Part shown: positions 52,871 to 62,031 of the stretch, piece by piece
How the letters are laid out: every line of letters starts with the position of its first letter
Numbering within the stretch: position 1 is the first letter of the stretch
From: Paramesorhizobium endophyticum
GTDB lineage: Bacteria; Pseudomonadota; Alphaproteobacteria; Rhizobiales; Rhizobiaceae
Reading direction: 5' to 3'
Assembly (NCBI RefSeq): GCF_014640615.1
Contig: NZ_BMHH01000004.1
Coordinates: 248,001-312,000 of the forward strand
DNA: 64,000 bases
Program-made: the position numbers and the translations under genes
The notes under the pieces: generated by a model
What the model saw: only the letters and a program-made list of their open reading frames with translations
Told to the model about the DNA's origin: nothing
Databases searched by the model: none

Positions 52871-53867
52871 TGCAGCCGTTCACTTATCACCGTCCCCAGA
52901 CTGCCGATGCCGCCATCGAGGCGTTTCTGTCCGCAGGCGAAAACGCCCGCTCATTGCCGGCGGGACGACGCTTTACGATCTCATGAAGCTGGGCGCCGCG
53001 CAGCCCGGCCATCTCATCGATGTCACCACCATCAACGGCATGGACGCCATCGAAACCGAAGGCGACACCTTGCGCTTTGGCGCGCTCGCCCCGATGAGCG
53101 CCGTCGCCGCGAACGAAACCGTCAACCAAGACTATCCGCTGCTCTCCGAAGCATTATGGCGCGCCGCCTCCCAGCAATTGCGCAACATGGCGACGGTTGG
53201 CGGCAATCTCCTGCAGCGGACGCGCTGCATGTATTTCCGCAACGGGGCGGGCTCGTCCTCCACGGTCGGGGTCTATCCCTGCAACAAGCGGGCGCGGGCT
53301 CGGGCTGCGCGGCTATCGGCGAGCTCGACCGCGGCCAGGCGGCGCTGGGGCAGAGCCAATCCTGCACGGCGGTTTCCCCCGGCGACTGGCCGGTTGCCCT
53401 GACGGCGATGGACGCGACGATCGAGCTTCTGGGGCCGGAAGGCACGCGCGGCCTGCCGATTGCCCGGCGGCACCCCGCATCTGGAATTCAACATAAGGCC
53501 CGGCGAGCTGGTCACCGCCATCACCATTCCGAAAACGGCTGCCGGGCGCGCCTCGACCTACCACAAGATCCGCGACCGCGAGAGCTACGCCTTCGCGCTC
53601 GCCTCGGCGGCGGTGGCGCTGGAGATGGAGGGCGATACTGTCCGCAAGGCGCGCATCGCTCTTGGCGGCGTCGCCACCCGTCCCTGGCGCGCGCCCGAGG
53701 CGGAGGCGATGCTGGCGGGCCAACGTCTGACGCGGGAGAGCGCCCTCGCCGCCGGCAAGGCAGCCTTCGCTCATGCCCGGGCCGGCAACGCCAATGGCTA
53801 CAAGATTGAACTCGGCACGCGCACGCTTGCCGCCGCGCTGCTCATTGCCGCCGAAAGGAGCGCCTGA
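52870..53867 (+). pseudogene. frameshifted PaoB-like FAD/[4Fe-4S] subunit
   Basis: The gene opens at ATG 52870 (MQPFTYHRPQTADAAIEAFL). Near 52960 the frame shifts (MKLGAAQPGHLIDVTTINGM, then TVGGNLLQRTRCMYFRNG). Near 53290 it moves again (SGCAAIGELDRGQAALGQSQ), and by 53460 a third frame carries LEFNIRPGELVTAITIPKTA to the end. The RCMYFR...CNKR...GSGC cysteines match the extra [4Fe-4S] cluster of PaoB-type subunits. At least three frameshifts make it non-functional. Confidence 0.85.
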
Positions 53868-55403
53868 TGCCGACGGAAGTCTTCTCGGAGATCGCGCGTG
53901 TCGATGCGCGTGACAAGGTGCTTGGCCGGGCGCAATATGGCGCCGACATGAAATTGCGTGGCATGCTCTACGCAATGCTGGTGCCTGCCACGATTGCCAA
54001 GGGCCGGGTCACCAAAGTCGATGCCACGCCCGCAACCAAAATCGCCGGTGTGGTGCGCGTGCTTTCCATCGGCGATTTCCCGACCCTTCGCCCGGAAATC
54101 GCTTTTTTCGGGCAGCCGATTGCGCTGGTGGTTGCGCAGACGGTCGAGGCCGCGATTGAAGGCGCCGAAGCCATAACGGCTATTTATGAAAAAGCCCCGT
54201 TCATCCCATTGATGGACAGCCCCGGCGCGCAACGCATTCCCGATGAAGGCTTCAATGCGGGCGATGTGGATGCGGCCTTCCGCAATGCCGCCACCATCGT
54301 CGAGGGTGCCTATGAGACGTCCACCCAGCACCATAATGCCATGGAGTTGTTCGGCACCGTCGCGGATTGGTCCGAGAAGAAGCTGACGATCTATGAAGGC
54401 TGCCAGAATGTCGACGCGGTCAAGGCGGCGCTTGCCAAGGCGTTCAATCTTTCTCCCGAACGGGTTGTCGTGAAATCCGAATATGTCGGCGGCGGGTTCG
54501 GGCAGAAATCCTCTCCCAAGATGCAGACGGCATTGGTGGCCGAAGCCGCGCGGCTGACGCGGCGGTCGATAAAGCTGGTGACGCCGCGCGGGCAGATTTT
54601 TCATATCGCCAATTATCGCCCGCGCAGCCTTCATAATATTCGCCTCGCCGCGGACGCGGAAGGGCGTCTCAGCGCCATTTCCTATGATGTCGTCCAGGAG
54701 AACCTCCCGGAGGGCCAGTTTCGGGGAAAGCGTCACGGCAAGCTGCATTCCCGTGACGCTCAAGGCCGTCGAGGCCCTGCGCGCAAAATTCGCGGAGCTT
54801 GCCGGGCCCAATCCCCCTGCCGGCAATCTGCACCAGCAGCTCGCGCGCCTGAAACGCCCCTCTATCGAGGTCACCGTTTCGGAACTCGCGCCCGGCCAGG
54901 ACGCCTCCGCCCTTGCCGCTTTCCGGCAGGGCGTGCGCGCGGGGGCCGGGCCGGAATATTCCGGCTTCACCTCCATGAGCTATATCGCGCAGTTCGTGGA
55001 GATCCATATCTAGCCGCATACGCGCCGCATCCGCATGCCGTGCGCGGTCAGCATTGCCGATATCGGCCGGGTGGTAAGCCCGAGGACGGCGAGGAGCCAG
55101 ATGTATGGCGGCGTGGTCTGGGGTTTCAGCACGGCGCTTCGGGAAGAGACCGAAATCGACCCGCGCTTCGCCGGCTACCTCAATGACGACCTTGCCGATT
55201 ATGTCGTCGCGGTCAATGCCGATATCGGAGAGATCGATGTCGGCCTCATCGACAAGCCCGATGTCAGGATCAATTCGGCAGGCGTCAAGGGAATGGGCGA
55301 GCTTGTCATGCTCGGAACCGCCCCCGCCATCGCCAACGCGATCTACCATGCGACCGGCAAGCGCATACGAAAACTGCCCATCCGCATCGAAGACGTCCTT
55401 TGA
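53867..55403 (+). pseudogene. PaoC-like molybdopterin subunit with internal deletion and frameshifts
   Basis: ATG 53867 overlaps the previous stop. About 280 residues (ARVDARDKVLGRAQYGADMK, later VKSEYVGGGFGQKSSPKMQ) are in one frame to about 54700. Then the text jumps to a far C-terminal portion in another frame (LARLKRPSIEVTVSELAPGQ) and a stop (near 55011). Finally CAVSIADIGRVVSPRTARSQ and GVKGMGELVMLGTAPAIANA follow. About 200-250 residues are missing compared with PaoC (about 730). The late active-site Glu segment remains. Confidence 0.85.
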
Positions 55404-55435
55404 CCCAAAAGCCTTTCGGTAACCAGGAGAGAGAC

Positions 55436-55777
55436 ATGCACCTCTGGCAAGCAAGCAGCAAATTCGCTCCCCAGCTCCTAAGCATCCTGCGCATCTTCGC
55501 GGCAGGATCGTTCTTCACCCATGGCACGATGAAGCTGTTCGGGTGGCCTGCCCCGTTTGAATATCCGCTCAACCCGCTGCTCTACACCGCGGGAGCTCTC
55601 GAAGTGGTCGGCGGCCTCATGCTGGTACTGGGCCTTTTCACCCGCCCTGTGGCCTTCGTCCTCTCCGGCCTGATGGCCTTTGCCTATTTCATCGCGCACG
55701 GCTCGAACGGCTTTTTCCCCGTGCTCAAAGAGCATGTCTCCCAAAGTGGGGCCGGTTTTGGGATAAGGCATGCGTAA
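55436..55777 (+). pseudogene. DoxX-family membrane protein, C-terminus replaced by a repeat
   Basis: The ATG at 55436 with AGGAGAG upstream opens a DoxX protein (SILRIFAAGSFFTHGTMKLF, then AGALEVVGGLMLVLGLFTRP and AFAYFIAHGSNGFFPVLK). After about residue 100, where the fourth helix is expected, the sequence becomes EHVSQSGAGFGIRHA, which is the dispersed palindromic repeat. The last 30-40 residues are thus lost. DoxX proteins are small four-helix membrane proteins tied to redox stress. Residual function is uncertain. Confidence 0.65.
55732..55773. repeat. dispersed palindromic repeat at end of DoxX gene
   Basis: GCATGTCTCCCAAAGT and TTTTGGGATAAGGCATGC form an imperfect stem (TCCCAAA/TTTGGGA and GCATG/CATGC) around GGGGCCGG. 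The layout resembles widely dispersed palindromes of Rhizobiales (CCCGAAAAGTGGGAACCGG-type, from memory). It is related to the copies at 592-625 and 26513-26562. Confidence 0.65.
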
Positions 55778-55841
55778 AATAAAAACTTAAAGCGCGTTGC
55801 AAATGGCGCGGCGCTGGTGGCCATCCTGCCTGCTCGCTCGA

Positions 55842-56342
55842 TCAGGAAATTCTTGCCCCGCTCAAGGGCCAGAACCAGATCGTTTCCGAACGGTAGTAAC
55901 AGCCGGAGGCGCATTGTGTGGCATCCGCCGCACCAAGCACGAGGTCTATGTGGCCGCCGCCGCTGAAACCGGGGATTTTGTTGAAGGCGACGACGCCCTT
56001 TCGCGGGCCGATGCCGCGCTGCGCCGTTTCCGGCGTATAGGCCTCGTACTGACCCAGATAGTTCGGCCTCGCCAGCAAATCGGCAAGCTTGCGCATGCTG
56101 ACCTGAACGCCCTTGCCTTTGTGCGGGCCCTTCAGGATGTTGTGGGATCTGGGCGTGATCGTCCGCCCGGCGCCGAGGAAGGCAAGGCTGATCCTGAGGG
56201 CGCATGTGTTGGCGTAGAGAGAATTGCTTAAGTATTCCTCCCAGCCGATCTGCGTGAACAGGTCCCGCTGGCTGACATAATTCGGGCGGCTCATGTCGCT
56301 GCTCGAATAATTCCTGTAGAGCTCATCGAATGTGATGTTCAT
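55842..56342 (-). CDS. tae4: Tae4-family type VI amidase effector
   Basis: The start is ATG 56342 (166 residues), with GAGGGG upstream. Cys47 in NSLYANTCALRISLAF and His131 in GFSGGGHIDLV match the catalytic Cys-His pair of Tae4 peptidoglycan amidases. Asp140 and the Cys144/Cys148 pair (ATQCASGCYY) resemble the Tae4 C-terminal disulfide. It would cut cross-linked peptide stems in rival cells. It follows the immunity gene by 16 bp and lies in the clpV-hcp transcript. Confidence 0.85.
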   Translation of the reverse strand: MNITFDELYRNYSSSDMSRPNYVSQRDLFTQIGWEEYLSNSLYANTCALRISLAFLGAGRTITPRSHNILKGPHKGKGVQVSMRKLADLLARPNYLGQYEAYTPETAQRGIGPRKGVVAFNKIPGFSGGGHIDLVLGAADATQCASGCYYRSETIWFWPLSGARIS

Positions 56343-56358
56343 ATTCGGTCCCCTCGGG

Positions 56359-56739
56359 TCATTTCCTCTTCTTGCACGGAAATTCCTTGGACAAGGCCTG
56401 GCCGACAAGCGGGGCGGCATTCTCCTTCAGTTGTTCTGGCGGGAGGTCCTTCAGATAGGTGTAGACGCGATCCGTCATTTCGTGGGGGAGAATGGCCCCT
56501 GCGCCGCACCATTCCCGGCCTTGCAGAGCATCGGCAACGCCTGCCACATAAGCAGTGCCACGCGCGGTCGAAAGCATGCGCTTCAACTCCTTGTCCGCTG
56601 TTTCCGGCGCAAGGTCACCTTTCAGGGCGTCAATAAGTTCAGAGCCGCTGAAAACCCATGTCCTGTCGCCCGCCGTGGCGGATGAAGAGAAAATGCCGGC
56701 GACGGCATATAATGCCATGCTCAATATGACGGGACGCAC
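56359..56739 (-). CDS. tai4: Tai4/Rap1a-type periplasmic immunity protein
   Basis: I chose GTG 56739 because GGAGGATAGC sits immediately upstream. The ATG at 56751 adds four residues. A signal peptide (about 1-24, ending SATAG) is followed by a helical domain with AYVAGVADALQGREWCGAG and VYTYLKDLPPEQLKENAAP, and the C-terminal FPC. Two cysteines probably bridge. This is the Rap1a/Tai pattern that neutralises the neighbouring amidase in the periplasm. It precedes tae4 in the same operon. Confidence 0.82.
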   Translation of the reverse strand: MRPVILSMALYAVAGIFSSSATAGDRTWVFSGSELIDALKGDLAPETADKELKRMLSTARGTAYVAGVADALQGREWCGAGAILPHEMTDRVYTYLKDLPPEQLKENAAPLVGQALSKEFPCKKRK

Positions 56740-56805
56740 GCTATCCTCCATGCGACGGCCAGAATGCCTGGAGCCGGGTTGGGCCGGCTCCAGGAATAAG
56801 TCCGA

Positions 56806-57282
56806 TCAGGCGGATTTCGTCGTCGCCAGATCGTAGGACGCAATCATCGGCGATTGCGGCGACTGGTTTTCGTCGTATGGCGTGTACTTCACTTCCATCT
56901 TGGTGAAGTTGAGCTTGATCGTCTCGACCGGACGGTCGCCGCTCGTATCCACCGAGTAGTTGGAGATCAGCGTGTTGGTGAGCGTGTACTCGATATAGGT
57001 CTCGCCGGGGCTGCCGGTGGTTACCAGATGCACGACGGCGCGCTTGCCGGTGCGGCCCGAGCAGGCTTCCTGGAACAGCTTGGTGGACGAGGAATCGCTC
57101 ACCTTGGTCAGGATGACCTCGGAAATGGTCGGCTCGGACGCTTCGCGGTTGGCGGCGGAGCCGGCCGAGGTGTTCATGTTGCGCGACACATTCCAGTGGA
57201 GCGCTTCGATATCCATCCACTTGCGGTGCTGTTCATGCGTGGCGTCGCCCTGGATGCCATCGATCTGCAGATAAATCGGCAT
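56806..57282 (-). CDS. hcp: Hcp, type VI secretion tube protein
   Basis: This is a 158-residue Hcp. The N-terminus MPIYLQIDGIQGDATHEQH and HWNVSRNMNTSAGSA, then TISEVILTKVSDSSSTKLFQ and TYIEYTLTNTLISNYSVDTS, trace the double-barrel ring subunit. The C-terminus is slightly extended relative to short Hcp (VKYTPYDENQSPQSPMIASY). Rings stack into the inner tube and may carry the Tae4 effector. It sits 41 bp after clpV. Confidence 0.93.
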   Translation of the reverse strand: MPIYLQIDGIQGDATHEQHRKWMDIEALHWNVSRNMNTSAGSAANREASEPTISEVILTKVSDSSSTKLFQEACSGRTGKRAVVHLVTTGSPGETYIEYTLTNTLISNYSVDTSGDRPVETIKLNFTKMEVKYTPYDENQSPQSPMIASYDLATTKSA

Positions 57283-57323
57283 GCGGTATCTCCTGTTTGA
57301 TAAGCTTGGCTACTTTCAACCCT

Positions 57324-60092
57324 TCAAGGCGTGACTGCCTTTCCGGAATTACCCGCGGACGGAACCGTGTTCGTACCGTCCAGCGCCTGATCACCCGCCT
57401 GCCCCGCGGCGGATTCGTTGATGACAGCAATCTCCTCGACCTGAAAAGACCTGCCGTCGAAATCGATTTTCACTCTCTGCACGGAACGACCATCCACCAG
57501 CGCATCGAGGAAGAATGCCGAGAGAACCGGCATGAGATCGCGGGCGATCATCGCCTCGATGACGCGCGCGCCCATATCGCTGGATTTCGCACGGGCGACC
57601 AGCGCGCCGCGCGCTTCGTCACTCAACGAAAGCGCTGTCCCGTAGCTGGCCCTGACGCGCTCCCGGATGCGCGCGATCTGAAGCTCCACGATCCCGGCAA
57701 GAGCTTCAGCACCCAGCGGCATGAAAGGCAGGATCGTCGTGCGTCCGAGAAAGGCCGGCTTGAACTGCTTCTGCAATTCAGGAAGCAGCAGCGCCTCCAG
57801 CGCCTCGCCCTCCGGCATCGTATCCGGATCCGCCGCCAGGTTCGCGAGCAACTCGGAGCCGGTATTGGCGGTCATGATGATCGTGGTGTTCTTGAAATCG
57901 ACGTCGCGGCCTTCGCCGTCACGCAAGGTCCCCTTGTCGAACACCTGATAGAAGATTTCCTGAACGCCGGGATGCGCCTTGTCGATCTCGTCGAGCAGCA
58001 GAACCCCGTAGGGGCGGCGACGCACCGCTTCGGTCAATACACCGCCCTCGCCATAGCCGACATAGCCGGGCGGCGAGCCGAGGAGCATCGAAACCTTATG
58101 CTCCTCCTTGAACTCCGACATGTTGATGGTGGTGAGGTACTGGCTGCTGCCATAAAGGATATCCGCAAGCGAGAGCGCCGTCTCGGTCTTGCCCGTGCCG
58201 GACATGCCGGCGAACAGGAACACGGCGGGCGGGCGGCGCGGATCGGACAGGCCGGCGCGCGAAACGCGCATCGCCGCCGCCACCCGCGCGATTGCCGCAT
58301 CCTGGCCGATAACGCGCTTTTTGAGGCGTTCTTCCAGCGTGTTGACGGCATCGATCTGGTCGGAAAGGAGCTTGCCGACCGGGATTCCCGTCCAGCGAGC
58401 GACGATACCGGCAATAACATCGCGATCGACGACGCGCGGCACAAGGGCTGTTTCCCCGCCGAGCGAACCGAGTTCTGCCTCGACCGCATTGAGCTCCGCC
58501 GCTGGACCATGCCTGCCCGCATGGGCGCGGGGAGGAAACGGCGTCACATTGCCGGCCTCCGCTTCCTCCTGGACCGGCTTCAACCCATCCGGCTCCGCAG
58601 CCAGGGCGACAAGCGCATCCTCCAGCCTGTCCGCCTTTTCCACCAGCTCCAGCTCACGGCCATGGCGGTTTTGCAGCTCAGCTATCTCCGCCTGCAATTC
58701 ATCCCGGCGCAGAACCAGATCGGCAATACGCGCATCGCCTGCCTCGCTTGGCGGCTCATCCCGCAGCCAGCGAATCTCCACTTCGGTAAGATGCAGTTCA
58801 TTTCGCAGCGCGGCCAACGCCTCCGGCACGGTCTGCCGCGCCAGCGCGACCGAAGCCGCCGCCGTGTCGAGAAGGCTGATCGCCTTGTCGGGCAATTGCC
58901 GCGACGGGATATAGCGCGCCGAGAGCCGCACCGCCGCTTCGAGCGCGCTTTCGCGGATACGGACGCCATGATGCTTGCGGAACACATCGGCAATGCCCCG
59001 CAGCATGCGGATCGCGGTATCCTCGTCCGGCTCGTTGACCTTCACCGGCTGGAACCGGCGGGTCAGCGCCGCATCCTTCTCGAAATAGCGCTTGTACTCG
59101 CTCCAGGTGGTCGCCGCGATGGTGCGAAGCTCGCCCCTCGCCAAGGCCGGCTTCAGGATATTGGCGGCATCGCCCTGCCCGGCCTGTCCCCCTGCTCCGA
59201 TCAGGCCATGCGCCTCATCGATGAACAGGATGATGGGTTCCGGCGATGACTTCACCGCATCGACGACGCCATGCAGGCGGCGTTCGAATTCACCCTTCAC
59301 GCCCGCCCCCGCCTGAAGCAGGCTGAGGTCGAGCATCAGCAGCCGGACGCCGCGAAGCACCTCCGGAACGTCTCCCTGCGCAATCGCCAGCGCCAGCGCT
59401 TCCGCAACCGCAGTCTTACCCACGCCCGCCTCGCCGACCAGGATGGGATTGTTCTGGCGCCGTCGCATCAGGACGTCGAGCACCTGCCGCAATTCGCCAC
59501 CACGGCCTATGACGGGATCGATCTTCCCGGCGCGCGCATCCGCAGTCAGATCATGGGTGTAGAGCTTGAGAAATTCATTGCCACCCCCGGCGGACGCCGG
59601 GGCCGCATTCGCTTCGCCTGATGTCGCGACATCCGCCCTCGCCTCTTCCGCCCAACTTTGCAATTTCGAGGAATCGAGCGTCCGCAATGACGGCGCGATG
59701 CCACGCACCAGCATGCGCAGGGCCGAATCGGAATTCATGGCAAGCAGCAGATCGGCAAGACCGATGCGCTGCCTGCCAAACTGCAGGGAAGCGATCAGCC
59801 AGGCTTCCCGCGCCAGCGCCAGAAGATTCTGCGAGAGGGTAAGCGACACGCCATCCTGACGGGCCATGTCACCGATCGTCTCGTCGAGTTGCCGCTGCAA
59901 GGCGAGGCTATCGACCGACAATTCCACGATTTTTTCCCGCACGTCCGGGTTGTCGAGCAGCGCGCGCAGCCAATGCGCCACCTCCACCGTCGCATGCGCA
60001 CTGCGCGCGGCGAGTGACGCGGCAGCTTCGAGGCCAGCATGGAGGTCCGCGGCGAGCGCGCTCACCAACCGGTGGACGTCGATTTGCGACAT
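57324..60092 (-). CDS. clpV: ClpV/TssH, type VI sheath-disassembly AAA+ ATPase
   Basis: This is a 922-residue double-ATPase protein. The N-domain spans about 1-160. AAA-1 has Walker A GEAGVGKT (about 220-227) and the DEAHGLIGAG Walker B. A middle coiled-coil follows (about 425-500). AAA-2 has Walker A GMSGTGKT (about 629-636) and LLDEIDKAHP. It refolds the contracted TssB/TssC sheath. The first gene of the minus-strand operon clpV-hcp-tai4-tae4, it is divergent from tssA across a 252-bp promoter region. Confidence 0.95.
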   Translation of the reverse strand: MSQIDVHRLVSALAADLHAGLEAAASLAARSAHATVEVAHWLRALLDNPDVREKIVELSVDSLALQRQLDETIGDMARQDGVSLTLSQNLLALAREAWLIASLQFGRQRIGLADLLLAMNSDSALRMLVRGIAPSLRTLDSSKLQSWAEEARADVATSGEANAAPASAGGGNEFLKLYTHDLTADARAGKIDPVIGRGGELRQVLDVLMRRRQNNPILVGEAGVGKTAVAEALALAIAQGDVPEVLRGVRLLMLDLSLLQAGAGVKGEFERRLHGVVDAVKSSPEPIILFIDEAHGLIGAGGQAGQGDAANILKPALARGELRTIAATTWSEYKRYFEKDAALTRRFQPVKVNEPDEDTAIRMLRGIADVFRKHHGVRIRESALEAAVRLSARYIPSRQLPDKAISLLDTAAASVALARQTVPEALAALRNELHLTEVEIRWLRDEPPSEAGDARIADLVLRRDELQAEIAELQNRHGRELELVEKADRLEDALVALAAEPDGLKPVQEEAEAGNVTPFPPRAHAGRHGPAAELNAVEAELGSLGGETALVPRVVDRDVIAGIVARWTGIPVGKLLSDQIDAVNTLEERLKKRVIGQDAAIARVAAAMRVSRAGLSDPRRPPAVFLFAGMSGTGKTETALSLADILYGSSQYLTTINMSEFKEEHKVSMLLGSPPGYVGYGEGGVLTEAVRRRPYGVLLLDEIDKAHPGVQEIFYQVFDKGTLRDGEGRDVDFKNTTIIMTANTGSELLANLAADPDTMPEGEALEALLLPELQKQFKPAFLGRTTILPFMPLGAEALAGIVELQIARIRERVRASYGTALSLSDEARGALVARAKSSDMGARVIEAMIARDLMPVLSAFFLDALVDGRSVQRVKIDFDGRSFQVEEIAVINESAAGQAGDQALDGTNTVPSAGNSGKAVTP

Positions 60093-60237
60093 CGGTGCTT
60101 CCCCTCCCGCGCCCCTTTAAGAAATTGCAATATTACCGATACAATCACACATTGGCTGGTCTGCGCATCACAACCGAACAGCTTTTTCTAAAATATGAAG
60201 ACCAATTTCTACTCACAATTTGTTACAAAGAATAACT

Positions 60238-60257
60238 CCTCCCTAATATTAGGGAGG
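60238..60257. promoter_or_regulatory. perfect 20-bp palindrome in the clpV-tssA divergent promoter
   Basis: CCTCCCTAATATTAGGGAGG is a perfect palindrome. It lies 145 bp upstream of clpV and 87 bp upstream of tssA in an AT-rich region with no gene. It may be an operator controlling both T6SS transcripts, or less likely a bidirectional terminator. Confidence 0.65.
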
Positions 60258-60344
60258 CAAACTGAGCCGATTGACAAGGCGTGATTATCCTTTCAAATTA
60301 GATATTCGAGATACTTCATTTACGCGCAAAAAGGCCGAATTTCC

Positions 60345-61388
60345 TTGAAAATCAGCGAACTAACCTCAGCTGTGTCGGAAACGTCTTCTTGCGGGGTCGA
60401 CGTGAGGACTCATCCGCAGGCCCAGGTGATGTATTACGAGCTCAAAGACGCCCGCAATTCGGCGCGCGCGGCGGAAAGATCTGTGGCCGCGAACGAGCCC
60501 ATCGGCGTTGTTTCATTGTGGAACGATGTCAATACTTTAGCCATGAGAATCCTCAGTGAATACAGCAAGGATATCGAGATTCTGTGCTGGCTGGCGGAAG
60601 CGCAGCTGCGCCTGCGCGGCTTTGCCGGGCTGCGCGATTCCTTCACGGTGCTGGTGTCGCTCGTTGATAAGTGGTGGCCCGACCTCCATTCAGTCGCAAA
60701 CGACACGGTCGAGGATAAGGTAGCGCCGCTGACAGGGCTCAACGGGCTTGGCGGCGAAGGCGTGCTGATCCAGGCTCTGCGCCTGTCACCGCTGGTGCCG
60801 GACAATGCCTATGGCAAATTCGGCTTGTGGGACTACCAGCGCGCGCAACGGCCCGGGGAAACGGCCCTGCGGGATGCGCTTTACCAGGCTGTCGCCGAAA
60901 AGGGCACGGCGGTGATGAGAACGCAGCTTGCGGAGGTCGAAAGCTGCCTGGAGAATTTCAACGCCCTCGCCCGAAAACTCGACGAGCTTTGCGGCCAGGA
61001 TGCGCCGCCCGCTTCCAACATACGGCAGGTTTTGCAGGAAGCGGCCTTGGCCATAAGAACGATGGCGCACATCGACGAAGCGGTCGAGAGCGATGCGCGG
61101 TCAGCGGAGTTGGCAGGGGAGGCGAGTCCATCCGTCATGCCCGCCGTCAACGCGAACGGGTCGATTCGCTCGCGGGACGAGGCATTCGAAATCCTGTTGA
61201 ATGTCGCCCGCTTTTTCCGAAGGGCGGAACCGCATTCGCCGACCGCGCAAGCGCTGGAAACGCTCGTCCGGCGCGGACGCATGGACTTTCAGGAACTGCT
61301 GCACGAATTGCTGCCGGACGCCGCCACTCGCGCTTCCGTATTGACCGCGGCAGGCATTCAGCCCAAAGTTGACAAAAGCGGCGGGTAA
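60345..61388 (+). CDS. tssA: TssA/ImpA, type VI baseplate-capping protein
   Basis: This is a 347-residue protein. The start is TTG 60345 (AAAGG about 10 nt upstream). The ImpA N-terminal domain (about 20-135) reads VSLWNDVNTLAMRILSEYSK with CWLAEAQLRLRGFAGLRDSF. The C-terminal domain (about 260-335) is ILLNVARFFRRAEPHSPTAQ with FQELLHELLPDAATRAS. It coordinates assembly of the tube and sheath. It leads the plus-strand sheath operon. Confidence 0.9.
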   Translation: MKISELTSAVSETSSCGVDVRTHPQAQVMYYELKDARNSARAAERSVAANEPIGVVSLWNDVNTLAMRILSEYSKDIEILCWLAEAQLRLRGFAGLRDSFTVLVSLVDKWWPDLHSVANDTVEDKVAPLTGLNGLGGEGVLIQALRLSPLVPDNAYGKFGLWDYQRAQRPGETALRDALYQAVAEKGTAVMRTQLAEVESCLENFNALARKLDELCGQDAPPASNIRQVLQEAALAIRTMAHIDEAVESDARSAELAGEASPSVMPAVNANGSIRSRDEAFEILLNVARFFRRAEPHSPTAQALETLVRRGRMDFQELLHELLPDAATRASVLTAAGIQPKVDKSGG

Positions 61389-61448
61389 GGGTTTTCAATC
61401 GAACACGGCGGATCAATCTCCGCGAAAGAGACAGTGAGGAGAGGGTTG

Positions 61449-61961
61449 ATGGCTAGCGTACATGAGAAGCTGGAGCGGGTTCGCAAACCGCGTGTCCACA
61501 TCAAATATGAGGTGGAGACCGAAGGCGCGATGGTCGTCAAGGAACTCCCGTTCGTCGTCGGCGTGCTCGGCGATTTCTCGGGCGATCCGACCGAGCCGCT
61601 GAAGCCCTTCGGCGAGCGGAAATTCGTGCAGATCGACCGCGACAATTTCGATGAGGTGATGCGCAAGATGTCGCCGGGCCTCAACCTGCGCGTCAAGAAT
61701 ACGATCGAAGATGACGGCTCCGACCTTTCCGTCTCGCTGAAATTCGAAAGCATGAAGGATTTCGAGCCGGGCGCCATCGTGGAACAGGTTCCCGCGCTGA
61801 AGGCGCTCCTCGATGCGCGCAACGAATTGCGCGATCTGATGAGCAAGGCGGACCGCTCCGAGGAACTGGAGCAGCTTCTCGAAGACGTGCTGCAGAACAA
61901 GGCCGATCTGTCGCAACTGGTCAGGGAGCTTGAAGCCCGCAAGGGTGGCCAGAAGGCCTGA
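61449..61961 (+). CDS. tssB: TssB/ImpB, type VI sheath small subunit
   Basis: I chose ATG 61449 (170 residues), with GAGGAGAGGG upstream. [20 protein letters not shown] with [20 protein letters not shown] and [20 protein letters not shown] mark the typical fold. The C-terminal helix carries [20 protein letters not shown]. It pairs with TssC to form the contractile sheath that ClpV recycles. It is encoded between tssA and tssC. Confidence 0.95.
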   Translation: MASVHEKLERVRKPRVHIKYEVETEGAMVVKELPFVVGVLGDFSGDPTEPLKPFGERKFVQIDRDNFDEVMRKMSPGLNLRVKNTIEDDGSDLSVSLKFESMKDFEPGAIVEQVPALKALLDARNELRDLMSKADRSEELEQLLEDVLQNKADLSQLVRELEARKGGQKA

Positions 61962-62031
61962 ACGTTTCTGATCCGAGAGATTTAGCGCCGCGCTCGCTTA
62001 GGCCGGGCGCAACGACCAGGGGACCACCGGT

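Noticed and set aside
57297-59249. 650-codon plus-strand frame over clpV
   Set aside because: It is antisense to an intact ClpV with both ATPase sites. Its length reflects GC bias only.
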